Below, piece after piece: positions 11,273 to 23,095 of a DNA stretch of 64,000 nt. Numbering within the stretch: the stretch's first letter is position 1; every line of letters begins with the position of its first letter. Source of the DNA: Azolla caroliniana (lineage: Eukaryota > Polypodiophyta). A program made the position numbers and the translations under genes. Location of the stretch: the NCBI GenBank assembly GCA_043228905.1, contig JBHGNT010000014.1:13082001-13146000 (forward strand), given 5' to 3'. The notes below the pieces were generated by a model. That model was not told the DNA's origin. It worked only from the letters and a program-made list of their open reading frames with translations, and did no database searches.

Positions 11273-11603
11273 ATGGCGTGAAAAAAACCAAACCTCCTCG
11301 ATGTCCCATACCATCTAGTATTGACGTGAGTTGTAGTTTTTTTTTTCCAAAACAAAAAATATTCTTCATTAGTAGAACAAAATATACATGACAAAATGAT
11401 TAGACGAAAAAAACATTACAATGGTTGTAGCCATATCGATGGTGTGAAAAAACCCAAACCTCCTTGATGTCCCATACCATCTAGTATTGATGTGAGTTGT
11501 AGTTGTTTTTTTCGAAAACAAAAAATATTCTTCATTAGTAGAACAAAATATGCATGATGAAATGATTAGACGAAAAAACATTACAATGGTTGTAGCCATG
11601 ATG
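11273..11603. repeat. 166-bp tandem duplication
   Basis: Two adjacent copies (from about 11273 and 11439) share atgtcccataccatctagta, ttgtagtt and aaatattcttcattagtaga with only scattered differences. The unit holds no convincing reading frame; the minus-strand ORFs here are duplicated by chance. Confidence 0.85.
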
Positions 11604-12395
11604 ACCTTTGAAAACCACAACTAAGGGTAGTGAAAGACAAAAAAGGAATGACATGAGACATTGTACATGTAATGAACATAGAACTTTATCCTTCGTTTGA
11701 ATGTGACCATGTCCTCGAGTTCCCTAATGAGAACAATTTTCCTTTGTTTTCCTTTAACCTAGTCTCCACCTTGGAATAAAACGTGGTGGGCCACCTTGGT
11801 TAGCCCACAACTATCCTCTCCCATGTCGAAACCGACCATCTCCTTCATCTCCATGACCTTTATCACAACCTCAATAAGTATTCTTCATGTGATGTGAGTT
11901 GTAGTTTGGGTTCCACTAAGATCACATGTGCTTAGGTAACAAAAGCCATGACCACATTGACCACGACTCCCTTGATAAGAAGGTAGCTAGCATTCTTATC
12001 TAGGTAGAAACCCTAGGCCTTGGTTTGTTCATAAACTTGACTACTTCATGTGAAATAGTCAAATGGTAACACACTCTATAGTTATCTCATACCGTCAAAT
12101 AGTAATTCAATTCATAACCTTAATTCGTTTTGTACTTACACACATGTACTCATCGTAGGATTAAAGAAAACTATGGAAAACCTATCTCATGATAAGTTAT
12201 GGTTATGCACATAACACATAAAAGTGAATTAGATTACCATGAACATCTCATTAGATATGTATGACCAACTAATTGGAGACAATTATGTGACAATTCTTGG
12301 AGGCTCGACTAGGATTCAAGTACAATTTTCTATTAAATCTTCATCTCTTCTTCAATCACATTTTTTTTTTCATTTGGTACAATAATTTGGTCTTG
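11604..12395. other. Intergenic DNA, no gene seen
   Basis: I found no coding, RNA or mobile-element signature that I can support in this stretch. Confidence 0.4.
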
Positions 12396-12735
12396 AAAGT
12401 GCATCTTTGGCTGATAAATCGATGTCATCACTACGGGTTGGAGTCTTGCTATAAATGAGCTTCATGGTTCAAGTTCACCAAATAAACTTCCATTTGATCA
12501 AGTTCTGCATACCTTGAAAGTGCATCTTTGCCAGATAGATCAATGCCATCAATAAGGGTTGGAATCTTCTTATAATTGAGCTTCATGGTTCGACTCAACA
12601 AAATAAGCTTCCATTTGAGCAAGTTGTGCATATGTTGAAACTGCATCTTTGGTTGATAGATCGATGCCATCACAAAAGGTTGGAATCTTGTTATAAATGA
12701 GCTTCATGGTTCAAGTTCATGAGCTTCTTGCAGAA
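12396..12735. repeat. 119-bp tandem repeat, three units
   Basis: Units begin with ttgaaagtgcatctttg (or ttgaaactgcatc) at about 12396, 12515 and 12634. Each contains a gag/aag-ctt-ccatttga string and gagcttcatggttc. The last unit runs directly into the PPR relic, so the repeat may have arisen from the 5' part of that gene. Confidence 0.8.
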
Positions 12736-12749
12736 ACTCAACATGTGTC

Positions 12750-13240
12750 TCTCAAACTCACAAGTAAAGATGTAGTATTGTGGAATGCATTAATTTCAGG
12801 ATATACTGAATGTGGGGATGTTGAGAAGGTGATCTGTTGTATTGAGAAAATGTAACAAAAAGGTGTTTCTCAAGACACTATACCATTACTTTGCAGCGTG
12901 AAATCATACAATAGTCTAGTATTCATCAAGAAATGCATGCTGAGATAATTAAGAAAGGATTCGACAAACATCTTCTTATTGGCAATTGGATTGATTGAAG
13001 TAGCATGTCAAGTTTTTGATAACTTGCCAATCAAAGATGTGATCCTATGGACTGCACTAATAATTGGTTATGTAGAACATGAGCATGGTGAGGAAGCACT
13101 AAACCTCATGAAGGAGATGCAAACACATAATATCTTGCCAAATACATTTGTACTTGGTTTTTGCTTGAAAGTTTGTGGTGATACTCGAGATGCTGAGAAT
13201 GGGGAAATTTCAGGAAGTGCTCAATCATTTCTATCAAATG
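12750..13240 (+). pseudogene. Pentatricopeptide-repeat (PPR) protein relic
   Basis: Plant PPR repeat text is visible in pieces: KDVVLWNALISGYTECGDVE, then VICCIEKM and a stop at about 12852. After more decay come IEVACQVFDNLPIKDVILWT, ALIIGYVEHEHGEEALNLMK and LPNTFVLGFCLKVCGDTRD. The mix of motif types is that of PLS-class PPR proteins, which bind organellar RNA for editing or processing. Several stops and the short length mean a dead fragment. No DYW or E domain is visible downstream. Confidence 0.7.
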
Positions 13241-15095
13241 AAGGATCCATGCATAGCCATCGTCTTACACAAGACGAGTTGGGAAGAATTGTCGCTTCTC
13301 TATATTGTATTATGTATCTGATATGCCTTTTTAAAACTAATGGAAGAATATGTTGTTATGGGAAAAAAAGTTCATGAAATAACCTTCCATTTGATCAAAT
13401 TGTGCATATGTATTAGTTGGATATCGGTACATAGTTTTGGAGATGAAGGTGGAGTAGAAGTTGCAATGGATGATAGTGACAAACATTGACGTGAAGCAAC
13501 AAGAATGTATGTAAAGAAAGTAGTGTTGCTACTATTTTTAAATGAAGTCAAACAATTTAGACCATTTTGATGAAGTGGGATTAGTAGTAACCTTCAAATC
13601 TTGTTGACTTAAATGTAATTAATCATTCAATGGACTAGTTTGCATTAACTCATGTTGAGAATGAAGCATCCTAGAAATGGTTGATATGTTCTTTTTGCTA
13701 AGTCCATAATTTCTTAGAGTTATTTTTGACGTGGAAGATGGTTCTAGATTGGACAAAGTGGCTAATAGTTGTGGACGTCTTGAGAGATATGTGTAGTCCA
13801 TTGTTGGGGTTGAAATCCTTGTGTGTAACCCATCTTCTTGGTATACGACATCACAAAAATATGGTTATCATTTAGTTTTCTTGTGTATTCGAGTTTTGGC
13901 ATTCTAGTGAGGTAATGAGCTCTTTGGAAATGAACATTGTGTAAAATTATTTGGTAATGGGCTCATGTGTTCCCTTTGCATTGTCCCAAAGTAATGTGCA
14001 TGAATGTGAAATGTGAGGTGAACTACTAGAAACCTGAACCAAGGAAGATGGGTTTACCGATTGAATTGATCATTTCAAAATTCTTTCTAATTGCTGGTTG
14101 TAATCAATTCTAGGTCAAATGATTTGACAGACTTTAACAATGTGACTATGTATGTGTGTAAAATACTACATGTAAGCATAAGTTCGAGTACATAAGTATA
14201 TGTGTGAGGTTATGTATCACTTAGGCGCATGCTATGTATTTGTCTTAATTATATGTGCATGTACATATTTATGTATATGTTGAAGTGTATGCTAATGTGC
14301 AAGAGGAATGTATATATAGTGTGTGAATTGTACTTGGATGTGCGTATATGTATGTATATATGAACGTATGGGTTTTTATGTATATGTATGTAAGTGTATG
14401 TCAATATGTGGGTGTGCATTTGTTTTAAAATGTTGATCCCTAGAAATGAACTCTCCATATCCTTTTATAGTTTTGGGCATCTTTTCATTGTTTAACCATT
14501 TTATGTACTATAAATCATCTTTTGCTCCTCATCATCTATTTCAAGAGTCAAACCCTTACACCTATCATCCTAAGAGTTCATTCTTGTTAATTAAGTTATT
14601 CATTTTTGCTGGTTTTTCACTTATCCTTTCTACTTCCTTGCCTATAATCCTAACCTATTGTAAACTTGGTTCTAAACACTTTCCTCCTATGCACAAGCCA
14701 CATCCCAACAACATAAAACACTCAAGGTTTGTCATCGAGTAATTCCCAAAGGGCGAAAACAATTAAAGTGTCATGTACTTGGTCTTTCCTCTTCCTGGGA
14801 TTTTAAGCAAATTGTAGATTCTTTATACCTTGGTAGTACTTTTTTCTCTAGGTAGTGAGAGAGAGTAAAATACTTAAATTTCTACAATAAAATAAACCAA
14901 AAAAATGCAAAAATCAAATTCTAAAAATTCAAATTAAAAACGAAACTAATCACCGAAGTTCAAACGATTAGGAAAAGAAAAATATTAATTACAACAACAA
15001 AAGAAAAAACTAAAGATATGCATAAGAGGTCTAACTCCTCCCACTTATCAACAATCATCTATATTATATCATGTTATTTATACTAAAGATGGTGC
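13241..15095. other. Intergenic DNA; TATG-rich low-complexity tract
   Basis: No gene is recognised. From about 14150 to 14430 the DNA is a loose array of tatgta/gtgtatg strings (alternating purine-pyrimidine), which makes spurious minus-strand ORFs. Confidence 0.5.
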
Positions 15096-15099
15096 CGGT

Positions 15100-15215
15100 G
15101 GCGGGAATAAAACACAACATTGATTCCAGAGAGCTATTGCAAAACAAACATGGCTGCTCCAATTGACCATTTTGCGCTCTTAGAACAAAACTCCATCCCA
15201 ACTAAGAGCACTAGT
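15100..15215 (-). pseudogene. Duplicated fragment of sugar-transporter exon
   Basis: A block of about 110 bp from aataaaacacaacattgatt to cccaactaagagcact is nearly identical to the one at about 15559-15668. On the minus strand it encodes the LQQLSGIN-type segment of a sugar transporter. It is the left member of a direct duplication with a 454-bp offset. Confidence 0.7.
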
Positions 15216-15333
15216 TGTCCACCCTGGCTGGTAGTTTGAAAACTTCATGTTCGCCTTTTGTTTCACATGTACTGAAGACCATACCCCACATATAAACAAC
15301 ATCTATGAATATCCAGCTTTTTCAATGGTTCAA

Positions 15334-15840
15334 TCACACAAAGACCAACATCTTTGAAGGAGAGGAGGCGACAATGTCACCAAATGAGCCACATAATAAC
15401 ACCTCCTCAGAAAACTTGTCTTTCACATGATATTCCATGTCCTTTGTCTTCCCAATCATATATGTTAGGTCTGGATCTACAATCCCAACATAAACACTTG
15501 TGAACAAAACAGAACTGATTCCAGCATTTCTGAATATTGTTGGGGAGAAATAAAACAGAAATAAAACACAACATTGATTCCAGAGAGTTGTTGCAAAACA
15601 AACATGGTTGCTCCAATTGACCATTTCAGGCTCTTAGAACAGAACTCCATCCCAACTAAGAGCACTGTAGCAGGCAAGATGGATATCCAAAATCAATTCC
15701 TCCAACAGCCAGGAACAATTTCTACTGGAAGCCCAATTACCAGGGCACAAAGTATTCCAATGCATGTAGCAATCTGGCAAAGACTACCATTAGAGACTAC
15801 CATACGTTCCATTCCTATACCTACTCATAATATTCTGCTT
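15334..15840 (-). pseudogene. Plastidic glucose transporter-like relic
   Basis: Reading from 15840 leftwards on the minus strand gives IATCIGILCALVIGLPVEIV, a decayed WWR..FW segment with a stop, ILPATVLLVGMEFC, then ATMFVLQQLSGINVVFYF and SPTIFRNAGI. These match the middle transmembrane helices of a plastid-envelope hexose transporter of the major facilitator superfamily. There are frameshifts and stops, and the N-terminal and C-terminal helices are missing. A nearby duplicate of one exon lies at 15100-15215. Confidence 0.65.
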
Positions 15841-16535
15841 CACCCCCCACACCATCTTCTCTCATCCTTATCCCTCAAAACAATTTTGCTTCTTAAGTCC
15901 ACATCAACCATCTCGCCGATTACCACCAAATTCCTATATACATAATAACAAAGTGACTATAAAATGCTTCCTCATCCCCTCATATATTTGCTTCAACCCC
16001 CACACCATCGTCACTCATCCTCTCATTATGAATAAACTCTATAAAGACAATAACTACATGACAACAACTAGAAGACTATCATGTTTGTTGCACTCCCTAA
16101 GATGAAACCTAAAATCTTTTTCACTCCGTGCCATGCCACCAAATTCCATCAAGCATCATCCACAACAACCATCTTGCCTTCTCGCTAATCGGCACCAAAT
16201 TTTGGCTTGCCATGTCCTTGATTTCCTTCCATCAAGCATCATCCACAACAACCATCTCGCCTTCTCGCTAATCGGCACCAAGTTTTGGCTTGCCATGTCC
16301 TTGATTTCCTTCCATCAAGCATCCTGCCATATAGACCGCAAACAAATTAATGTAAAAATTCCCTCACCAACTCATGATAATATGCTTCTTCAACCCCCAC
16401 ACCATCTACACTCATCCTTATTGCTCATAAGAAATTGCTTCTTACATCCACAACAACCATCTCGCCTTCTCGCTAATCGACTCCAAGTTTTGCCTTGCCA
16501 TGTCCTTGATTTCTACCAACATCACTTATCCTAAC
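15838..16535. repeat. 84-bp tandem repeat and related dispersed motifs
   Basis: Units of about 84 bp (catcaagcatcatccacaac ... ggcttgccatgtccttg) occur at about 16146 and 16230, with part-copies near 16318 and 16449. A second motif, cttcaacccccacaccatc, recurs near 15838, 15973 and 16390. The reading frame across them is low-complexity and not a gene I recognise. Confidence 0.7.
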
Positions 16536-17849
16536 AAAAATAATTACCAGTATCTTGATAAATGCCAAAGCTTATATTTGGTCTTGTTTTTGATAATATA
16601 TATTTGTTGAGATGAAACAATATTATGTACTATTTGTATACTGCCTCCGGGCCTTTTATTAATACCAATGGAGCATATGTTTTATGGTAAAAAAAACTCC
16701 TCCCAGTTAGCCTTTACTCATTCTTATTATGATACCTACAACACTCGTTCTTATTATGATACCTACAACATCCTCGTTCTTACCTCTTTCCTTCCATCCC
16801 TTGGTAAAGAAGGTTTGCCTTGAGATCTTATGAAGAACTTACTCATGACTTCTAGTCATGGTCTTAGAGTTCCCAACCATGACTCCAAAATGATGTGTGT
16901 GGTCAAGGTGTTCATAGTGATCATACATCTTTGTATTGGTGGAGTTACGCCTTTGTGTCCAGACTATTGTATACCTTGACTATTCTTTGGAGATCGTAGA
17001 TTATTCAATACCATGTTGCTGCTGATTCAGGTGAGGTAATTGTAAAGGACTATTGAATTGCTAACCTTGCAAACTCTTCCTTACCTCTCTTGAAAGATCT
17101 AATCTTACCAATAAGCTCACTACTATTTTATGTCGACTTAAGAGCTAGATATAAATAAACAAGTAATAAGACCAATTATGGTTCGATAAATTGGATTATC
17201 ATGGGGTTGGCTCAATGAGTTAATAGTAATGTCTCAAAATTATGAGAAAAGAGAGGGAGGGAGAGTTATAGCTTAGGTTAAAGGGGATTAGAATATTGGA
17301 GAACACTCAAAAGCACAAAACAACTCACAACAAGTATTTAACAAAAGATGGGCCTAGTAGAAGTTGTCTTTCAAACATATAAGGTCTTCGAAGAACAAAT
17401 GAAGCTGATCTCTCAAATAAACATGACATTCAAGAATCTTGAAATAGAAAGGACCCAACCATGATGCCAATGATGAATGATAGGGGAAATGAGAGACAAG
17501 GTTTGACATTCAAGCTTCCCTAAGAAATTATAGAGAATGCAATTAATATTAGTAGATAGTTCATGACATATTAAGTTCCCAAAGTTTCTTGATAAACAAT
17601 TTTATGGACATAGACATAGCTTTAGACCCAAATGGGAAGGCTAATTTGTCATAAATAAATAAATGATGAAGGATAATTATCTTAGTATTTGAGGTAATCT
17701 AGTATGGTTAGCAATACATAGGCATTTACGTGGCGATTAAGGGGCCTTTGGCATAAGATATAAATACGGGACTAGCTACCTCATTTTATGATCTCCTTTG
17801 TGAGACTTTAGAAGGGGAAAACCTTAAGGTTGGATATCAATACTTTAAG
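16536..17849. other. Mostly unassigned; right part may be decayed LINE 5' sequence
   Basis: No gene is recognised between 16536 and about 17290. From about 17290 to 17850 the plus strand shows scraps that could be the endonuclease part of the LINE that follows, but they are too broken to assign. Confidence 0.35.
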
Positions 17850-19560
17850 AGGCGTGTTGGAGCACATAAGATGTCTAGTTTTCCATGTAATTCTTGGTTC
17901 AATGATGAATGTAAGATGTATCTCAAATGGTTTAAGTCTATAGAAGGGGAAAATGAAAGGATTATTGCATGACACCTATATAAGAAGGTAGTGAGGAGAA
18001 AGAAAATAAGATATTTCCAAATGCAAGAAATGAAAAAGAGAAATTGGTTTAAGTTCAAACCAAAATTAGCATGGGACAACTCAACGGTAAGAAAGAAGAT
18101 TTCAAAGGTCACGTTACAAATGAGGAGATTCTAGAATATGTACAAAGGCCATATATGAATGAAGGTGTGGCTCCTATGGTTGAGAACATTGAAACACCAT
18201 GTTATACATGTATTGATATTGATAATGTCAATAAGGGAATAACGATGATAGCAAGTGGGAAAACAACAGATTTAACCTACCTTTCAAGTGAGCTTTTAAA
18301 ATGGACAAGGCCATATACACGTCATTAGATGATGACAATTATAGAGCAAGATATAAAACAAGGTTTTCCAAATGATTGGCTTATGAATTGGATTAAACGA
18401 ATCTTTAAAGTTGGAGATAATAATCAAGCATCAAATGATCGTACAATAATGGTGACCTCCACTATTGCTAAATTATATAGCACTATTATGGAGCAAAAGA
18501 TAAGCACATGGGCTGAAAGTACAAGCAAAAGAGAACTTGGGCTAGTAAGATTTAGACCAAAACACTCCATCGTGGATCATTTGGTCAAATTGACAGTAAT
18601 CATGGAAGATAGTCAACTACAAGGAAAAACACTTTATTGTTGTTTTGTTGATTTCAAGAAAGCTTTTGATACTGTACCATGAAGTGAGCTCTGGAATAGA
18701 ATGGTAGAGATTGACATGCCACTAGAGTATTGTGTTGTTGTTGAGTGCCAATAGGAAGAAGTTAAATGGCAACTAAAACTGGATTATAATGGATTCTCAA
18801 AGCACTTTTTAAGTAACACGGGGGTCAAACAAGGATCAGATGTCCCCAATTACCCACACTCTTTGGCTTATGTATTGATAAATTAACACAAGTGGTGAAT
18901 AAGGTTGCAAGAGAACAAGGATTGAATGCCCCCAAATTGATGCAACATGTTATCTTATTGCTTTTATATGCAGATGATGTGGTACTCTTCTAATATAACG
19001 TTGATAATATGCAACATTTACTTGGCGTACTAGAAGAACTTTTCCATAATAGTGGACTAGCAGTGAATGCGGAGAAAACAAAGATGATGATAGTCCAAAC
19101 CATCCAACCCCATCATTACCCGATGCTCACATATAGAGGTGAACATATAAAATTTGTTCAAAGCTTTAAATATCTTGGTATTGATGTACCCACCACAAAT
19201 AAATGGAGTGCATGCTTTGATTTTAGGCTTCAAGCGCTTGGAAATCGCATTGCCTTTTGGAGAACCAATTCAACCAAAGTGATACTTGTGGATGGGAAGT
19301 AAAACTAATTTTGATCAATGCCATGGTAACTCAAGTATTGCTTTATCGAGTATAAGTATGGGGTGACACTGTCTCTCTTAATGAATGGAATGAAACTGCG
19401 AAAATTAAAAAGATGTTTTTAAGGAGGCAATTTGGAGTTTTTCTTTTCCAAAATGAAGCTACTTTGCCATTAGTTAGGAGAGATTATTACATAAAGACTA
19501 TACAAGGTGGCTTATACATAAATCAGGGGATCACCCTCCGACCAAGTTCAAGAAAATGAG
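17850..19560 (+). pseudogene. LINE reverse-transcriptase relic 1 (RTE-like)
   Basis: Decayed plus-strand coding for a non-LTR retrotransposon. WFNDECKMYLKWFKS appears near 17892, followed by the RT core: DWLMNWIKRIFKVGD, DRTIMVTSTIAKLYSTIMEQ, GLVRFRPKHSIVDHLVKLT and CCFVDFKKAFDTVP (18329-18682). Then come LLYADDVVLF followed by a stop (18959-18993) and VNAEKTKMM...FKYLGIDVP (19009-19302). The FKKAFD and YADD motifs carry the catalytic aspartates. There are at least five stops or frameshifts. The same family recurs at 23096-24180 and 27190-27671. The RTE assignment is tentative. Confidence 0.75.
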
Positions 19561-19619
19561 ACTACATACATGTACCCTTTCGAAATGACTACTTAATGTA
19601 AGTAGATACCTATAGATAA

Positions 19620-20900
19620 AAATGGTTCCCTTTAGTGTTGGCCAGTACGAGCCTACTCTTGTGGCCTAGTGTGGGGGCTGGTAATTCCACCTCAGGCCAG
19701 TTTCTCCTTGCGTCACCATTGGCGTGTTTCGCCATTTCTACTAGAAGAGCAAACGGGCAGTGATCACGTTGTTGGAGTGGCCACAAACCTCATCCAATGG
19801 CCCTTGTAGGTAGCTGATAACCGCAAACCATATCTCCATGATCACTTCCTCTGCGTTAGCTTTTCCCATGCTAGGCCCTTAAGCCGCCCTAACATCATGT
19901 CTTCACTTGTTCACACCTGAGGATTCCAAAATAATGGTTGTCTAATCCACTCGATTAGTGTCTCCGGGTGTGCTTGACCAACTGTGGTCGCATGTGGCAC
20001 CATGCCCGTAAGATGGAGTTCGCTACCCTGTCCTCCGGTTGATAAGCCATCTTAGGTGAGACTCCGTTCATGCAACACTAGTTCAAGGAGTCAGGACAAG
20101 GCCTACCATACATGGGAGCCCCTTCTTGAAACCTGTTGCGAAGGAGTACCCTCCAACACTCCTTACCTGGCAGGAGGTAGGGAACCACCATTTTGGCAAG
20201 CAATGGTTGGCTCAGAGTTAAGGGGTCTATGAGGCCAAGTCCCCCATTTGGCCCGTGGTTGCATTAACCAATGCCATGACACTCTGGTGGCCAGCATTGG
20301 GTTGTCCTTAACTGACCATATAAACCTCTTGATGGCAACCTTAATCGTGTGGAGACCTACAGGGTCCATAATCCAACATGAGACTGAGTGCCACATGGTG
20401 GCGAGCATCACTTGGTTTGCAATAAGGACCCTACCAGCGAAGGATAATTTAGATCTACTCCATTGGTTTAGCTTCCTGCTTATTTTGTCTTGCACAAGGG
20501 ACATTTGCACTCCCTTGGGGATTGCCCTCCCCATCATAAAATCCTAGGTACTTGAACGTCATCCCGTAAGGGACCCAGTTAAAATCGTCATGGGGTTGCC
20601 ACCTTGGTTTCTCTTGTTCGCTAAACCAGAGGCCTTGGGTTTTATCCCAATTGACCTTGGAACCAGGGGGCCGACAAAAATCCTCGACAAGATATTCAAC
20701 TCGGTGCAAATTCTCATCGCCCTATAGGAAAAGTATCGTATCGTCGGCATACTTAGATAATAGAAGATCTTCAATTGCATTAGGGATTGGGAAAACCCTC
20801 AATCCGATGCTTGGTGCTTGTAAGTAGGCAGAGAAAGATATGGGGTTAGGGGACAACCTTGACTCACTGAGTGTTGCAGTTGAGAGGCATTTTTTAGAGG
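19620..20900 (-). pseudogene. L1-type LINE reverse-transcriptase relic
   Basis: On the minus strand from about 20880 leftwards: [11 protein letters not shown]-like text, KYADDTILFL with the catalytic YADD box and then a stop (about 20725-20760). Next come VNWDKTQGLWFSEQEKPRW, FKYLGF and SRSKLSFAGRVLIANQVMLA (20455-20540), followed by a decayed tail to about 19620. The FAGR..LI..V element is typical of the RT-connection region of plant L1. Gypsy sequence starts at its right edge near 20880-20900. Confidence 0.7.
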
Positions 20901-22359
20901 GATCTTCTCATCAAGTCACCATATTTAGTGATCACAAAAACCTTGTCTATTTCCAGAATGCTCGTGTATTAAATCGATGACAAGCTTGGTGGGCCCAATT
21001 CCTCACTCGTTTCAACTTCAAAATTACATATCGTCTGGGGAAGCAGCAAAGGGAGACAAATGCATTATCGCGGTGCTCGTGTCTAGCACCTCATCCTGAT
21101 GATCCAACATTCAATAATCAAAAGCAAGTCATCTTGGGACCAGCACCACTGCAAGCAAAGTGGGTTTTTGACACTCCATTGGATTCCCGCATTATCACGA
21201 CCATACATGAAGACTTGAAGACAAACACTTTCACTCAAGCCATTCTAGCACAAATGGATCCCTCATGGGAAACCTATTCATAGTTGCAACAACCAGGTAT
21301 GGACTATCGACAATTTGAATGTCATGATGGATTACTATTCTTTAAGAAACTCTTGTATGTTCCTAATGGTTCTTGTCGCCTTCATATACAACTGGACATT
21401 TTGGTAGTACTAAAATGTTGGATTTAGTACAATGATAATTTTGGTGGCCTCATATGCGACGATTTGTCGAAGACTATGTTTGGACATGTGATACATGTTG
21501 TACAGCAAAGATGCCAAGACATCATTGATATGGTTTATTGGAACCATTACCAATTCCAAGCAAGTCGCGACCGTCCATTTCTCTAGATTTTATCATAGAT
21601 CTTCTAGCTTCAAAGGGATTCGATGTGATAGTAGATCGATATACTAAGGTGGCACATTTTCTGCCTTGTACTAAGGCAATCACTAGTGAAGAAACTACAG
21701 AAATTGTCATCAGTGAGGTATTTCGGCATCATGGCCTCCTAGATAGTATCATCAACAACTGTGGACCTTAATTCGTCTCGAAATTTTGGAAACATCTCTT
21801 CAAAATGCTCAAGGTCACTTGCAACATCTCCTCCGACTATCACCCTCAAACAAATGGACAAGCAGAAAGAACAAATCAAACGTTGGAACAATATCTTCAG
21901 TCTTTTCTAAGCTATCAACAAGATGATTGGGTGGATATTCTCCACTTTGCCGAATTTGCTTATAATAACTCTATCCACTCGTCAACTAGGGTTACACCAT
22001 TTTATGGTTTTACAGACTATCATCCTTGATGGTGTGTGTTCGAAACTCCAGAGTTACCCACAAATCCTCGTGTACAGGATCATTTGGAGTGGCTACGCAA
22101 GATACAGGCAGACCTAATTACCCATTTACATCAAGCTCAACAAACACATAAGGCTTATGCGGATCGTCATCGGCTTCCATCCTATTTCGACATTGGAAAT
22201 CGGGTATGGCTATTACTACTCGACCATGCGATAAATTGGATTATCGACGATTAGGTCCTTTCCGTATTATCAGAAAAGTTAATGATGTCACTTTTCTTCT
22301 TGATCTACCTCTGTGACTACGGTTCCATCCGGTTTTTCATAGTTCTCTTCTTGAACCCT

Positions 22360-22589
22360 GTCAAGAGAACACTATTCCGAATCGTATTACACCACCTGCA
22401 CCCCCGATTGAGCTTGAAGTAGGACCAGAGTACGAAGTTGATGTCATTCTCGATTCCAATATTGTTCGCAACAAGTCAAGAGAACACTATTCCGAATCGT
22501 ATTACACCACCTGCACCCCCGATTGAGCTTGAAGTAGGACCAGAGTATGAAGTTGATGTCATCCTCGATTCCAATATTGTTTGCAACAA
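22360..22589 (+). repeat. 115-bp tandem duplication at chromodomain start
   Basis: The block from gtcaagagaacactattcc through gattccaatattgtt(c/t)gcaacaa occurs twice in tandem, starting at 22360 and 22475. The period of 115 is not a multiple of three, so the duplication breaks the integrase-chromodomain frame. Copies differ at about three bases. Confidence 0.9.
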
Positions 22590-22753
22590 GCTCTACTATT
22601 TGGTTGATTGTCTAGGCTATAGTCCAACAGAGCGTACTTGGGAACGAGTCGAGCATGTTGCAAATGCTCGATCTCTTATTGAGGACTTCCATCGACAATA
22701 TCCCAACAAACTAGGTCCTCCATCTAAGATGCCTCGTAACACTCGTCGTCTTA

Positions 22754-22766
22754 AGAGGGGGGGTAG
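22754..22766 (+). promoter_or_regulatory. Polypurine tract of chromovirus
   Basis: aagagggggggtag lies immediately before the LTR start TGTCATGA at 22767, where plus-strand DNA synthesis would be primed. Confidence 0.75.
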
Positions 22767-23085
22767 TGTCATGATATAACATGGTATGGCTTTAAAAGGA
22801 TTTGAACCCATGACCTTGTGTCACATGGGTTGAAGCCCTACCATTAAGCTATTTATTGTATTACAAAAAATATTATTTCCATTTATTATTTCACTTAGGA
22901 AATCCATGTATATTCTAGATTTCTCTGGAACATTCTAGAAATGTCAAGAGTACTCCTAAGCATACTATAAAAAGAGGCACATGGCATTATTGAGAACCAA
23001 TTCGGTTCAACGCCAGTCTTAAGCCGTTCTAGCTATTCTTGTAAATTCTCTTCATATAATATAATATATCGTTTGTTACTCAACA
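22767..23085 (+). repeat. 3' LTR of the chromovirus fragment
   Basis: The LTR begins TGTCATGATA right after the purine tract. It contains a TATA box (tataaaaagagg, about 22968-22979) and ends at or near CAACA (23085). The 5' partner is absent from the window, so the right edge is approximate. A tRNA-like segment lies inside it on the minus strand. Confidence 0.6.
22795..22856 (-). mobile_element. tRNA-like sequence (box A/box B) inside chromovirus LTR
   Basis: Read on the minus strand there is a box A (tagcttaatggtaggg, from 22851 down) and, about 42 bases on, a box B (gggttcaaatcc, 22809-22798). This is a tRNA-like or SINE-head sequence embedded in LTR DNA. It is not a complete cloverleaf. 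Confidence 0.5.
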
Positions 23086-23095
23086 ATTTACCCAA

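Larger units (their letters stand above)
20900..22766 (+). pseudogene. Ty3/gypsy chromovirus fragment: RNase H end, integrase, chromodomain
   Basis: In order: the RNase H tail ([18 protein letters not shown] then a stop) and the linker KITYRLGKQQRETNALSR. Integrase follows with SISLDFIIDLLASKGFDVIV, FRHHGLLDSIINNCGP, YHPQTNGQAERTNQTLEQYL and FAEFAYNNSIHSSTRVTPF. Last is a chromodomain at about 22530-22690 (YEVDVILDS, KLYYLVDCLGYSPTERTWER, FHRQYPNK). A chromodomain after integrase defines chromoviruses, which use it to target heterochromatin. Several stops, a frameshifting 115-bp duplication and loss of gag, protease and RT show it is dead. It ends at a purine tract and LTR. Confidence 0.85.

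Noticed and set aside
15574-16534. Plus-strand frames of 123 and 133 codons
   Set aside because: They are antisense to the transporter relic or translated from the 84-bp repeats, with no recognisable domain.
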